Below are positions 56,692-64,000 of a stretch of DNA of 64,000 nt, piece after piece. A program made the position numbers and the translations under genes. This stretch comes from Hyphomicrobiales bacterium (GTDB lineage: Bacteria > Pseudomonadota > Alphaproteobacteria > Rhizobiales > Beijerinckiaceae). The notes under the pieces were generated by a model. That model saw only the letters and a program-made list of their open reading frames with translations. It had not been told where the DNA came from and did no database searches. How positions within the stretch are numbered: the first letter of the stretch is position 1; each line of letters starts with the position of its first letter. Location: contig JAIXTM010000017.1 in the NCBI GenBank assembly GCA_027483945.1, positions 1-64,000 on the forward strand, given 5' to 3'.

Positions 56692-56720
56692 TTGACACGT
56701 TTTCATTCATTGCGTACAAA
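56692..56720 (+). promoter_or_regulatory. Sigma-70-like promoter of the amino acid ABC operon
   Basis: -35 TTGACA (56692-56697) is perfect, with 17 bp to TACAAA (56715-56720; 4/6). The inverted repeat overlaps this promoter. Confidence 0.6.
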
Positions 56721-56731
56721 AATGAATGAAA
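56701..56731. promoter_or_regulatory. Perfect inverted repeat, candidate RpiR operator
   Basis: TTTCATTCAT (56701-56710) and ATGAATGAAA (56722-56731) are exact complements with an 11-bp spacer, covering the spacer and -10 region of the promoter. A partial third half site ATTCAT follows at 56734-56739. The position would block RNA polymerase. Confidence 0.68.
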
Positions 56732-56751
56732 TAATTCATAAGGGGATCGAG

Positions 56752-57777
56752 ATGTACAAACCGCTTCTTCTGCTGGGCGCTGCGGCCGCACTCCTGGGTT
56801 CCTCGCTGCCGGCGAGCGCCGGGCGCACGCTGGATGCGATCAAGCAGCGCGGCGTCGTCAATTGCGGCGTCCATACCGGCCGCGCGGGCTTTGCCCTGCC
56901 GGACGCCAATGGCCGCTGGTCCGGTTTCGACGTGGATTATTGCCGCGCGCTCGCCGCTGCGGTCTTCGGTGACGCCGAGAAGGTCAAGTTCATCCCGACC
57001 TCGACGCAGACGCGCCTGACCGCGCTGCAATCGGGCGAGATCGACGTCCTGGCGCGCAGCACGACCTGGCAGCTCAGCCGGGACGGCTCGCTCGGCATCC
57101 TGTGGGTCGGGGTCAATTTCTTCGACGGCGGCGCCTTCCTGGTGAAGAAGGCGCCGGGCCTCGACAGCGTCAAGAAGCTCGACGGCGCAACGATCTGCAT
57201 CACCTCCGGCAGCACCGCCGAGAAGACGACGGCGGACTATTTCCGCGCCAGCAAGATGACCTTCTCGCCGGTCGTGTTCGAGAACACCGATGCGACGAGG
57301 CAGGCCTTCGAGAACGGGCGCTGCCAGGTCATCGGCAACGATTATGCCGCTCTCTCCATCACCCGGGTGACGGAGCTGAAGAACCCCGACGACTACGCCG
57401 TGCTTCCGGAACTCATCACCAAGGAACCGCTTGGCCCGGTGGTTCGTCGCGGCGACGATGAATGGTTCTCCATCGCCCGCTGGACGCTCTACGCCATGAT
57501 CGAGGCGGAAGAGCTCGGCCTCACCAAGGCGAATGTGGATACGTTCCGCACGGGCAGCTCGTCACCCGAAGTCAAGCGCTTCCTCGGCATCGGCGAGGAT
57601 CTCGGCAAGCATCTCGGGCTGGAGCGCGACTGGGCCTACAAGATCGTCAAGCAGGTCGGCAATTACGGCGAGAGCTTCGAGGCCAATCTGGGAGAGGGCA
57701 GCCGGTTCAAGATTCCCCGCGGCCGCATGAAGCTGTGGACCGACGGCGGCCTCGTATACGCTCCGCCTTTCCGTTGA
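56752..57777 (+). CDS. aapJ: Amino acid ABC transporter substrate-binding protein (AapJ-like)
   Basis: 341 residues with a signal peptide (about 1-22, ending PASA). RTLDAIKQRGVVNCGVHTGR and STQTRLTALQSGEIDVLARS are typical of the AapJ/BztA general L-amino acid binding proteins. ATG 56752 is chosen because AAGGGG lies upstream; ATG 56722 is inside the operator. It is the first gene of an aapJQM-racemase-aapP-peptidase operon. Confidence 0.92.
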   Translation: MYKPLLLLGAAAALLGSSLPASAGRTLDAIKQRGVVNCGVHTGRAGFALPDANGRWSGFDVDYCRALAAAVFGDAEKVKFIPTSTQTRLTALQSGEIDVLARSTTWQLSRDGSLGILWVGVNFFDGGAFLVKKAPGLDSVKKLDGATICITSGSTAEKTTADYFRASKMTFSPVVFENTDATRQAFENGRCQVIGNDYAALSITRVTELKNPDDYAVLPELITKEPLGPVVRRGDDEWFSIARWTLYAMIEAEELGLTKANVDTFRTGSSSPEVKRFLGIGEDLGKHLGLERDWAYKIVKQVGNYGESFEANLGEGSRFKIPRGRMKLWTDGGLVYAPPFR

Positions 57778-57793
57778 TCGCCGGGACTGACGC

Positions 57794-58744
57794 GTGACAC
57801 GCCAGACCGCGAAAGAGCTGACGCTGCAGGTCCTGATCGGACTGTCTCCCGTAGCGCTCGGGGTGTGGTTGGCCGGCAATCTGCAGGCCAACCTCGCCGC
57901 GCGCGGGCTGACGTCGGGATACGATTTCCTCCTCGATCCCGCGGGTTTCGCCATCACGGAAGGGCCGCTGCCCTACCAGACCGGCGACAGCTACCTGATG
58001 GCGTTCCTGGCCGGCGCCGCGAACACGCTCACCGTGTCGATCCCGGCCATAGCCCTGACGACCCTCTTCGGCGCCCTGCTGGGGATCGCGGCCATCTCGC
58101 GCAACCCGCTCCTGGCGGGAGTGGTGCGCCTCTATGTCGACGCCGCGCGGAACGTTCCGCTGCTTGTCCACGTCCTGCTCTGGTACGTTCTGCTGCTGAC
58201 CATCCTGCCCGACGCGACGAAGCCCTTCGTGCTCGGACCCCTCTTCCTCAGCAAGGCCGGTCTCGCGCTTCCCCATCCGCTCACCGGCGAATGGCCCCGT
58301 CTGGGCTATTTCGGGCTGCGGGGCGGCCTGCAGGTCTCGCCGGAATTCACCGCCATCGTGATGGCGCTCGCCACCTATAGCGCCGCCTATTGCGCCGAGA
58401 TCGTCCGCGCCGGGCTGCAATCGGTACCGCGCGGCCAATGGGAGGCGGCGCATGCGCTGATCCTCACGCGTTGGCAGGCGATCCGCATGATCGTCGCGCC
58501 CCAGGCGCTGCGGGTGATCCTGCCGCCCTATATCAGCCTGGCGCTGAACACGATCAAGAATTCGTCGCTGGGCGTCGCCATCGGCTATCCGGAGATCGTG
58601 TCGATCGGCACGACCTCCATGAACCAGAGCGGTCGGGCCATCGAGTGCATCTCGATCATCGCGCTCCTCTATCTGATCCTGAACATCGCGACCTCCTTCA
58701 CGCTGGCGATCGTCAACCGCCGCGTCCAGATCCGGGAGCGCTGA
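57794..58744 (+). CDS. aapQ: Amino acid ABC transporter permease (AapQ-like)
   Basis: 316 residues from GTG. The N-terminal helix is followed by the AapQ segment NLAARGLTSGYDFLL, then the permease core with the EAA loop WEAAHALILTRWQAIRMIVAPQALR. It is shorter than the roughly 400 residues I recall for AapQ, mostly through fewer residues in the loops before the core. It lies 16 bp after aapJ. Confidence 0.88.
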   Translation: MTRQTAKELTLQVLIGLSPVALGVWLAGNLQANLAARGLTSGYDFLLDPAGFAITEGPLPYQTGDSYLMAFLAGAANTLTVSIPAIALTTLFGALLGIAAISRNPLLAGVVRLYVDAARNVPLLVHVLLWYVLLLTILPDATKPFVLGPLFLSKAGLALPHPLTGEWPRLGYFGLRGGLQVSPEFTAIVMALATYSAAYCAEIVRAGLQSVPRGQWEAAHALILTRWQAIRMIVAPQALRVILPPYISLALNTIKNSSLGVAIGYPEIVSIGTTSMNQSGRAIECISIIALLYLILNIATSFTLAIVNRRVQIRER

Positions 58745-58747
58745 GTC

Positions 58748-59818
58748 ATGTCGCTGACCCTGGCGCCGCGCGCGGTTCCCGCTCGTCTCACCACCCTGTG
58801 GAAGGTTGTCGCCGGCACCCCGGCCAACGCCGTCCTGTCGGCCGTCCTGGCGGCCCTCATCCTGTGGTCGCTCTGGCGCACCCTGGCCTGGGGCGTGCTC
58901 GGCTCCGAGATCCGCCCGGATCCCGATGCCTGCCGCGCCGCCGCCGGCGCTTGCTGGGGCGCGGTCGTCGAGCGTGGCCGCGTCATCCTGCTCGGCCGGT
59001 TTCCGGCATCCGAATTCTGGCGCCCGCTGTTCGCCATGACGATCCTGGCGGGCGCCGTCTGCACCGCCGCCCTGCCGCGCTTCTTCAACCGGATCGGCCT
59101 CGCATTCACGGTCGCGGGGCTGCTCGCCTTCATGGCGCTCATGCATGGCGGGCCGCTGGGCCTGCCCGTGGTCACGTCCGACCTGTGGGGCGGGCTGCCG
59201 CTGACCCTGTTCTTGGCCTGCGTCGCCTGCTTCTTCGGGGTGCCGGCCGGCATTCTCCTGGCCCTCGCCCGCCGCAGCCGCCTGCTGACCTTGAGCTGGC
59301 TCGCGACGGGCTATATCGAGCTCATCCGGGCGATCCCGCTGATCACGCTGCTCTTCTTCGGCGCTGTCGTCATGCCGCTGCTCCAGCCGCCCCAGGCGCA
59401 GTGGGATACGATGGCGCGCATCGCCTTCTGCCTCGTCGCCTTCGAGGCCGCCTATTTCGCGGAGGTTCTGCGCGGCGGTCTCCAGGCCATCCCGCGCGGC
59501 CAGTACGAGGCCGCCCATGCCCTCGGCCTGTCACCGCTCCAGACCATCCGGGACATCGTGCTGCCGCAGGCGCTGCGGATCACCATCCCGCCGACAGTCA
59601 GCAACGTGATCGGCGTGATCAAGAACACGTCGCTGGTCGCAGTGGTGAACATCTACGATCTGACCGGCTCGCTGAAGGTCGCGCTGGCCGATCCCACGTG
59701 GAAGCACTTCACCTTCGAGCTCTATCTGCTGGTCTGCATGATCTATCTCGTGGTCGGCGCCGCGATCGGCCGCTATGGCCGGTTCCTGGAAACCCGCTAC
59801 GCCATGCACGGACGCTGA
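58748..59818 (+). CDS. aapM: Amino acid ABC transporter permease (AapM-like)
   Basis: 356 residues. A helical N-terminal region precedes the core with LARRSRLLTLSWLATGYIEL, and the EAA loop YEAAHALGLSPLQTIRDIVLP. It pairs with AapQ to form the channel. Its start is 3 bp after the aapQ stop, and the racemase starts 2 bp after its own stop. Confidence 0.9.
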   Translation: MSLTLAPRAVPARLTTLWKVVAGTPANAVLSAVLAALILWSLWRTLAWGVLGSEIRPDPDACRAAAGACWGAVVERGRVILLGRFPASEFWRPLFAMTILAGAVCTAALPRFFNRIGLAFTVAGLLAFMALMHGGPLGLPVVTSDLWGGLPLTLFLACVACFFGVPAGILLALARRSRLLTLSWLATGYIELIRAIPLITLLFFGAVVMPLLQPPQAQWDTMARIAFCLVAFEAAYFAEVLRGGLQAIPRGQYEAAHALGLSPLQTIRDIVLPQALRITIPPTVSNVIGVIKNTSLVAVVNIYDLTGSLKVALADPTWKHFTFELYLLVCMIYLVVGAAIGRYGRFLETRYAMHGR

Positions 59819-59820
59819 GC

Positions 59821-60738
59821 ATGACCGCGCCGTTTCCCTCCTCCGAGCCCGATCTCGACGCCATGGCGACCGCGGCGCTTCACGCCCTGGTCTATCGCGA
59901 ATTGCTTCCAGCCCTCATTCTCCGCGAGGGACGGGAGGCAGCCGAGGCCCGCCTGCTCCGTTTCAAGGTGCTGGGCGGCCTCGGCCCCGCCGCCACCGCT
60001 GATTTTCTCCAGGAGCTGATTGCCGCGACACCCGCAACCCGGGACCGCGAGCATCTGCGTGTCGACGTCGCCATCGATCCCCTGATGGGCCAGATGCCGG
60101 ACGCGTCCCCGCTTCCAGCGACGCAGGAGACACTCGACGCCCTGCTGCACGGCGCCGGGACGAGTGCGTTCTGCCTGGTCTGCAACACAGCGCATTGGCG
60201 CATCGAGCGCCTGAACTACGATCGTTCGCGCATCGCGTTCGTCTCGATGATCGATGCCGCGGCCGCCACCATCGCCGGCCTCGTGCCGCCGGGTTCCAAG
60301 GTCGGGCTGCTCGCTACCGCCCGCATGGTGGCGTCGGGCCTGTATCAGGACGCGCTCGCGGCCGTAGGCCTCGAGGCCGTGGTGCCTGATCCGCGAGGGC
60401 AGGACCGCGTCAACGCCGTCATCTATGGCGGGCGCGTCGAAGGCCGCCTTCATGCCGGCGTGAAGGGCGGCGAGACGAGCGAGACGGCGACGGCATTGCT
60501 GCAGGGCGTCGTCGACGAGCTCGTCGGCAACGCCGATGTCGCCGCCTTCTGCCTCGCCTGCACCGAATTGCCGCTCGTCTTCGGCCCGCAACTGAACGGC
60601 GCGATCCGTGGCGACGGACACGGCCGCCCCGTCGTCAACGCCACCCGCGCCCTGGCTGCCCAATTCCTGCGCCAGGCGCTGCTGATCCAGGCCCGCGCGC
60701 TGCTGGCCGCGGTCCCGGCCGCGCCCGCCTCCTCCTGA
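59821..60738 (+). CDS. Aspartate/glutamate racemase family protein
   Basis: 305 residues, about 60 longer than usual at the N terminus. The two catalytic Cys are present: C121 in VCNTAHW and C247 in ACTELPL, with [15 protein letters not shown] in the N lobe. It racemises an acidic amino acid without cofactor. The gene lies inside the ABC operon between aapM and aapP, which ties the racemase directly to the transported ligand. A hydantoin racemase activity cannot be excluded. Confidence 0.87.
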   Translation: MTAPFPSSEPDLDAMATAALHALVYRELLPALILREGREAAEARLLRFKVLGGLGPAATADFLQELIAATPATRDREHLRVDVAIDPLMGQMPDASPLPATQETLDALLHGAGTSAFCLVCNTAHWRIERLNYDRSRIAFVSMIDAAAATIAGLVPPGSKVGLLATARMVASGLYQDALAAVGLEAVVPDPRGQDRVNAVIYGGRVEGRLHAGVKGGETSETATALLQGVVDELVGNADVAAFCLACTELPLVFGPQLNGAIRGDGHGRPVVNATRALAAQFLRQALLIQARALLAAVPAAPASS

Positions 60739-60752
60739 CCGCGAGATCCCCG

Positions 60753-61496
60753 ATGACCGAGACCGCGCCTATCCTTCAGATGCAGGGCATCCACAAATGG
60801 TTCGGCACGTTCCAGGCCCTGGACGATTGCTCGCTCGAGGTTCGGCCCGGCGAGAGGATCGTCGTCTGCGGGCCTTCCGGCTCCGGCAAGTCGACGCTCA
60901 TTCGCTGCGTGAACCAGATCGAGACGGTGGATGCCGGCACGATCCGCTTCGACGGCCAGTTGCTGGACGACAGCCCACGCTCGCGGCCGATCCGCAAGGC
61001 GATCGGCATGGTGTTCCAGCAGTTCAACCTCTTTCCGCACCTCTCGGTCCTGGACAACCTCACGCTGGCGCCGATGCGCGTCGGCGGGCTGTCCCGCGCC
61101 GAGGCGCTCACCCTCGCCCATGCCCAGCTCTCCCGGGTTCGGATCGCGGAACAGGCCGGCAAGTTTCCAGGCCAGCTCTCCGGCGGACAGCAGCAGCGGG
61201 TCGCCATCGCCCGCGCCCTCTGCATGCAGCCGCGCCTGATGCTGTTCGACGAGCCGACCTCCGCCCTCGACCCGGAGATGGTCAACGAGGTCCTCGACGT
61301 CATGGTCGATCTCGCCCAGGGCGGCATGACCATGATCGTGGTCACCCACGAGATGGGCTTTGCCCGCAAGGTGGCTGACCGCGTCGTCTTCATGGAAGGC
61401 GGCCGCATCGTCGAGGTCGAGAGCCCCGAGGACTTCTTCGACCGGCCGCGCAGCCCGCGCGCCAAGGCCTTCCTCGGCAAGATCCTGAGCCACTGA
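60753..61496 (+). CDS. aapP: Amino acid ABC transporter ATPase (AapP/GlnQ-like)
   Basis: 247 residues. Walker A is GPSGSGKST, the signature is [16 protein letters not shown], Walker B is [15 protein letters not shown], and the family run [16 protein letters not shown] is present. It is the ATPase for AapQM and starts 14 bp after the racemase gene; the next gene starts 1 bp after its stop. Confidence 0.93.
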   Translation: MTETAPILQMQGIHKWFGTFQALDDCSLEVRPGERIVVCGPSGSGKSTLIRCVNQIETVDAGTIRFDGQLLDDSPRSRPIRKAIGMVFQQFNLFPHLSVLDNLTLAPMRVGGLSRAEALTLAHAQLSRVRIAEQAGKFPGQLSGGQQQRVAIARALCMQPRLMLFDEPTSALDPEMVNEVLDVMVDLAQGGMTMIVVTHEMGFARKVADRVVFMEGGRIVEVESPEDFFDRPRSPRAKAFLGKILSH

Positions 61497-61497
61497 C

Positions 61498-62445
61498 ATG
61501 AGCGGCACCGATTACGTCATCGCGCTCCATGGCGGAGCCGGCACCATCGCCCGGGAGCGCATCGACGCTTCGCCCTTCCATGCCGGCCTGAAGGCGGCGC
61601 TCGATGCCGGTGCCGGCATCCTGGAGGCGGGTGGCAGCGCCCTTGATGCGGTGGAGGCGGCGGTCGCCTCGCTTGAGGATTGCCCGCTCTTCAATGCGGG
61701 CCGCGGCGCCGTCTACACGGCCGACGCCACCCACGAGCTCGATGCGTCGATCATGGAGGGGACCGGCCTGCGTGCGGGCGCCGTCGCGGGCATAGCCACC
61801 GCGCGCAATCCGGTCTGTCTCGCCCGGCGCGTCCTGGAGCGTGGCGGACCCATTCTCCTTGCAGGCGAGGGCGCCCGGCTCTTCGCGCAGGAGGAGGGCA
61901 TGGACGGCGTGCCGGACGGCTATTTCCACAGCGAGCACCGGCTGGCACAGCTGCGCTTCATCCAGGCCGGCGGCAACCGACACGCGGCGCTCGACCACAG
62001 TGTCCACGTCACCGGACCCATCGCCGACGACCGAAAATTCGGCACGGTGGGCGCCGTCGCCCGCGACGGGCAGGGACGGCTCGCGGCCGCGGTCTCCACG
62101 GGCGGCATGACCAACAAGCGGCCGGGCCGGATCGGGGATTCGCCCATCGTCGGGGCCGGCATCTATGCAAACGACCGCACCTGCGCGGTCGCCGCGACCG
62201 GCACGGGCGAGGCCTTCATGCGCGCCGTCGTCGCCCACGACATCCACGCCCGCATGCTCTATCGGGGCGAGAGCCTGGAGGAGGCGAGCGAGACGGTGGT
62301 GAAGTCCCTCCTGCCCGCGCTCGGCGGCGAGGGCGGCCTCGTCGCGGTGGACGGTGCCGGGCGCGTCGCGATGCCCTTCAGCACCCGCGGCATGTATCGC
62401 GGCGTGCGCCGCACCGGCGAGCCGGGCTGGACGGCGATCTTCTGA
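61498..62445 (+). CDS. iaaA: Isoaspartyl peptidase / L-asparaginase (Ntn hydrolase)
   Basis: 315 residues. The N-terminal IALHGGAGTI is the family mark. The catalytic Thr183, which becomes the new N terminus after self-cleavage, is in GTVGAVARD, followed by STGGMTNKRPGRIGDSPI. The enzyme splits beta-aspartyl dipeptides and L-asparagine. In this operon it can act on peptides or amino acids brought in by AapJQMP and feed aspartate to the racemase or to central metabolism. Confidence 0.93.
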   Translation: MSGTDYVIALHGGAGTIARERIDASPFHAGLKAALDAGAGILEAGGSALDAVEAAVASLEDCPLFNAGRGAVYTADATHELDASIMEGTGLRAGAVAGIATARNPVCLARRVLERGGPILLAGEGARLFAQEEGMDGVPDGYFHSEHRLAQLRFIQAGGNRHAALDHSVHVTGPIADDRKFGTVGAVARDGQGRLAAAVSTGGMTNKRPGRIGDSPIVGAGIYANDRTCAVAATGTGEAFMRAVVAHDIHARMLYRGESLEEASETVVKSLLPALGGEGGLVAVDGAGRVAMPFSTRGMYRGVRRTGEPGWTAIF

Positions 62446-62468
62446 TGCCGGGGGGAGGCCGGCGGCTC

Positions 62469-63413
62469 CTACGCGGCCTTGGCCTGCAGGCCGGCTACGT
62501 AATCCCAGAGCCGCCGGCTCTCGCGGCGCCCGTGATCGGCCGAGCGGTAGAGCCGGACTTCCATCTTCAGGGTCCAGCCGTCGCCACCCGCCGGTACCAG
62601 CGTGCCCGCTTCCAGGCTCCGCCGCACGCTGCTCTCCGGGATGAAGGCGACGCCCTGGCCTTCCTGCGCCATCGCCTTCAGCGCGTCGGCCATCGAGTTC
62701 TCGTAGCAGATGTCGAGCCGCCCGGCGGCGTCGTTCCGGGCGAGCACGAGGTCGACCATTTTCCCCAGAAACGTGTCAGGTGCATAGGCGAGGGTACGCA
62801 CCGCGTCGCCGGGCGCGTTCAGGTCGAAGCGGGGACGCCCGTCCGGCAGCGGCGCGGAGACCGGCAGCAGCCGCTCCGTGGACAGGAGCAGCGATGGGTA
62901 CCGCTCGGCATCGAGCTGCAACGGCCCGGCGGGGTGGGCGTAGCAGATCAGGAAATCGCAGCTCCCGGAGACCAGCGCCTGCACGCAATCGTGCAGGTTG
63001 TCCGCCGCCAGGCGCGCGCGGACCGGGCCAAGGCCCTGTTCGATGTCCCGGAACCATTCCGGGAAGAAGCTCAGGGCGATCGTGTGCAGCGCCGCAAAGG
63101 AAATCATCGCCCGGCGCGGGCGGGTGCGCCCCTTCGCCTCGTCCCGCGCCCGGTGCAGGATCTGCGCGACCTCCTCGGCGACGGCGCGGAAACTGACGCC
63201 TTCCGCCGTCAGCCGCACCGGATAGGTGGACCGGTCCACGAGCGTCGTTCCGAGCCAGAGCTCCAGGTTGCGGATGCGCCGGCTGAAGGCCGGCTGCGTC
63301 AGGTTCCGTGCCTCGGCGGCGCGGGAAAAATTCTGGGTCGCGCTGAGCGCCAGGTAGTCCTCGAGCCACCGCAATTCCAAGGCTCCGCCCCCCGTCCGAT
63401 GCTGAACGAACAT
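62469..63413 (-). CDS. LysR family transcriptional regulator
   Basis: 314 residues from ATG 63413; a TTG at 63380 would begin closer to the usual LELRWLEDYLAL start. N-terminal winged helix with NFSRAAEARNLTQPAFSRRI, then an effector-binding domain. It is divergent from the second racemase gene (112 bp) and convergent with iaaA, so it probably controls the racemase and what follows beyond the window. Confidence 0.87.
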   Translation of the reverse strand: MFVQHRTGGGALELRWLEDYLALSATQNFSRAAEARNLTQPAFSRRIRNLELWLGTTLVDRSTYPVRLTAEGVSFRAVAEEVAQILHRARDEAKGRTRPRRAMISFAALHTIALSFFPEWFRDIEQGLGPVRARLAADNLHDCVQALVSGSCDFLICYAHPAGPLQLDAERYPSLLLSTERLLPVSAPLPDGRPRFDLNAPGDAVRTLAYAPDTFLGKMVDLVLARNDAAGRLDICYENSMADALKAMAQEGQGVAFIPESSVRRSLEAGTLVPAGGDGWTLKMEVRLYRSADHGRRESRRLWDYVAGLQAKAA

Positions 63414-63525
63414 ACCACTTGCTGCCTCGGCATCGCTCATGCCGTTTGCGCATGGTCCATGCCCAGTCCGAATTTCCAGCGCGGCTCCTGCCGCGGCTAA
63501 TGTCATGGCCGACGGGAGGGCGCCG

Positions 63526-64000
63526 ATGTTGGGTGTTCTGGGAGGGATGGGTCCGCAGGCCACGGCGGATTTCCTCCGCAAGCTGGTGGAACGTACCGCG
63601 GCCGACACCGACCAGCGGCACATGCCGGTCGTTGTCTGGTCGGTGCCGCAAATCCCCGATCGCAGCCGCGCGATCCTGGAAGGGGGAGAGAGCCCGCTGC
63701 CGGCCATGCTGCGCGGCCTGCAGCAATTGCGCGCCATGGGGGCCAACGCGGCCGCCATACCCTGCAACACGGCCCATCACTGGTACGATGCGCTCGCCGC
63801 GCGCACCGACATGCCGATCCTTCACATCGTGGATGCCGTCGCGGACGAGTTGCGGCTGCGGATGCCGGAGGCAGGTCGCGTCGGCCTCATGGCGACGCGC
63901 GGCACGATCGCGGCCGGCATCTACGAAAGGAGATTGCCCGGCTCCTGCCGCCTCCTCGCCCCCGATGGCGCAGATCTCGACGACTTGATGGAAGCGGTCG
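63526..64000 (+). CDS. Aspartate/glutamate racemase family protein (partial, runs off the window)
   Basis: 158 residues are visible; the 3' end is outside. ATG 63526 follows GGGAGGG; ATG 63505 is in frame but lacks a site. MLGVLGGMGPQATADFLRKL and C80 in PCNTAHHWY give the N lobe and first catalytic Cys; the second would lie beyond the end. It resembles the racemase at 59821 in fold but is clearly a different paralogue with the normal short N terminus. Confidence 0.86.
   Translation, partial: MLGVLGGMGPQATADFLRKLVERTAADTDQRHMPVVVWSVPQIPDRSRAILEGGESPLPAMLRGLQQLRAMGANAAAIPCNTAHHWYDALAARTDMPILHIVDAVADELRLRMPEAGRVGLMATRGTIAAGIYERRLPGSCRLLAPDGADLDDLMEAV

Overview
The window is uniformly GC-rich, densely coded DNA with many ATGA/GTGA stop-start overlaps. 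FnrL/cbb3 oxidase genes, GTTC-N7-GTTC LexA sites, GGAAC-N16/17-CGTT (EcfG-type) promoters and AapJQMP-type transporters together point to an alphaproteobacterium, most likely of the Hyphomicrobiales. That placement is inference from gene content and regulatory motifs. No rRNA, tRNA or CRISPR array was seen.

Left part (1-19139). After a stretch of mosaic intergenic repeats comes tyrosine/homogentisate catabolism in two blocks: hppD with a coupled Rieske ferredoxin and a divergent Lrp-type regulator (291-2366), and a MarR regulator with hmgA-fahA-maiA (15290-19139). Between them lies a microoxic block: an FNR-boxed hypothetical gene, hemN, a GNAT-like gene, fnrL, ccoNOQP, ccoGHIS, a CcoA-type copper importer and a small cytochrome c. 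Five good FNR boxes and one degenerate one connect these genes into one regulon.

Middle (19136-36299). A small AT-richer islet holds a frameshifted HNH-like toxin gene and a DUF2019-type immunity gene. It is followed by genome maintenance genes: PdeM phosphoesterase, a ligase-associated DEXH helicase that carries two in-frame 120-bp repeat elements, and divergent polA. Then come a ferredoxin-NADP reductase, an SLC13-type permease, topoisomerase IB and a KGG-repeat stress protein (two predicted EcfG promoters), a radical SAM-UdgX DNA repair pair behind a perfect LexA box, a histone-deacetylase-like hydrolase and a MetE-like methyltransferase.

Right part (36502-64000). This is transport and catabolism: a polyamine ABC system (potFGHI), a peptide-type ABC system (five genes), a D-erythronate/tetronate pathway (denD-otnK-otnC-otnI) with a FAH-family hydrolase, an AroE-like dehydrogenase, an IclR regulator and a tripartite tricarboxylate transporter. 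Last comes an RpiR-headed amino-acid ABC operon with an Asp/Glu racemase and an isoaspartyl peptidase, then a LysR regulator divergent from a second racemase cut by the window end. No single wholly novel system stands out. The strongest leads are the in-frame palindromic element, the microoxic regulon with its unknown members, the SOS and general-stress promoters, and the isoaspartate/D-amino-acid cluster.
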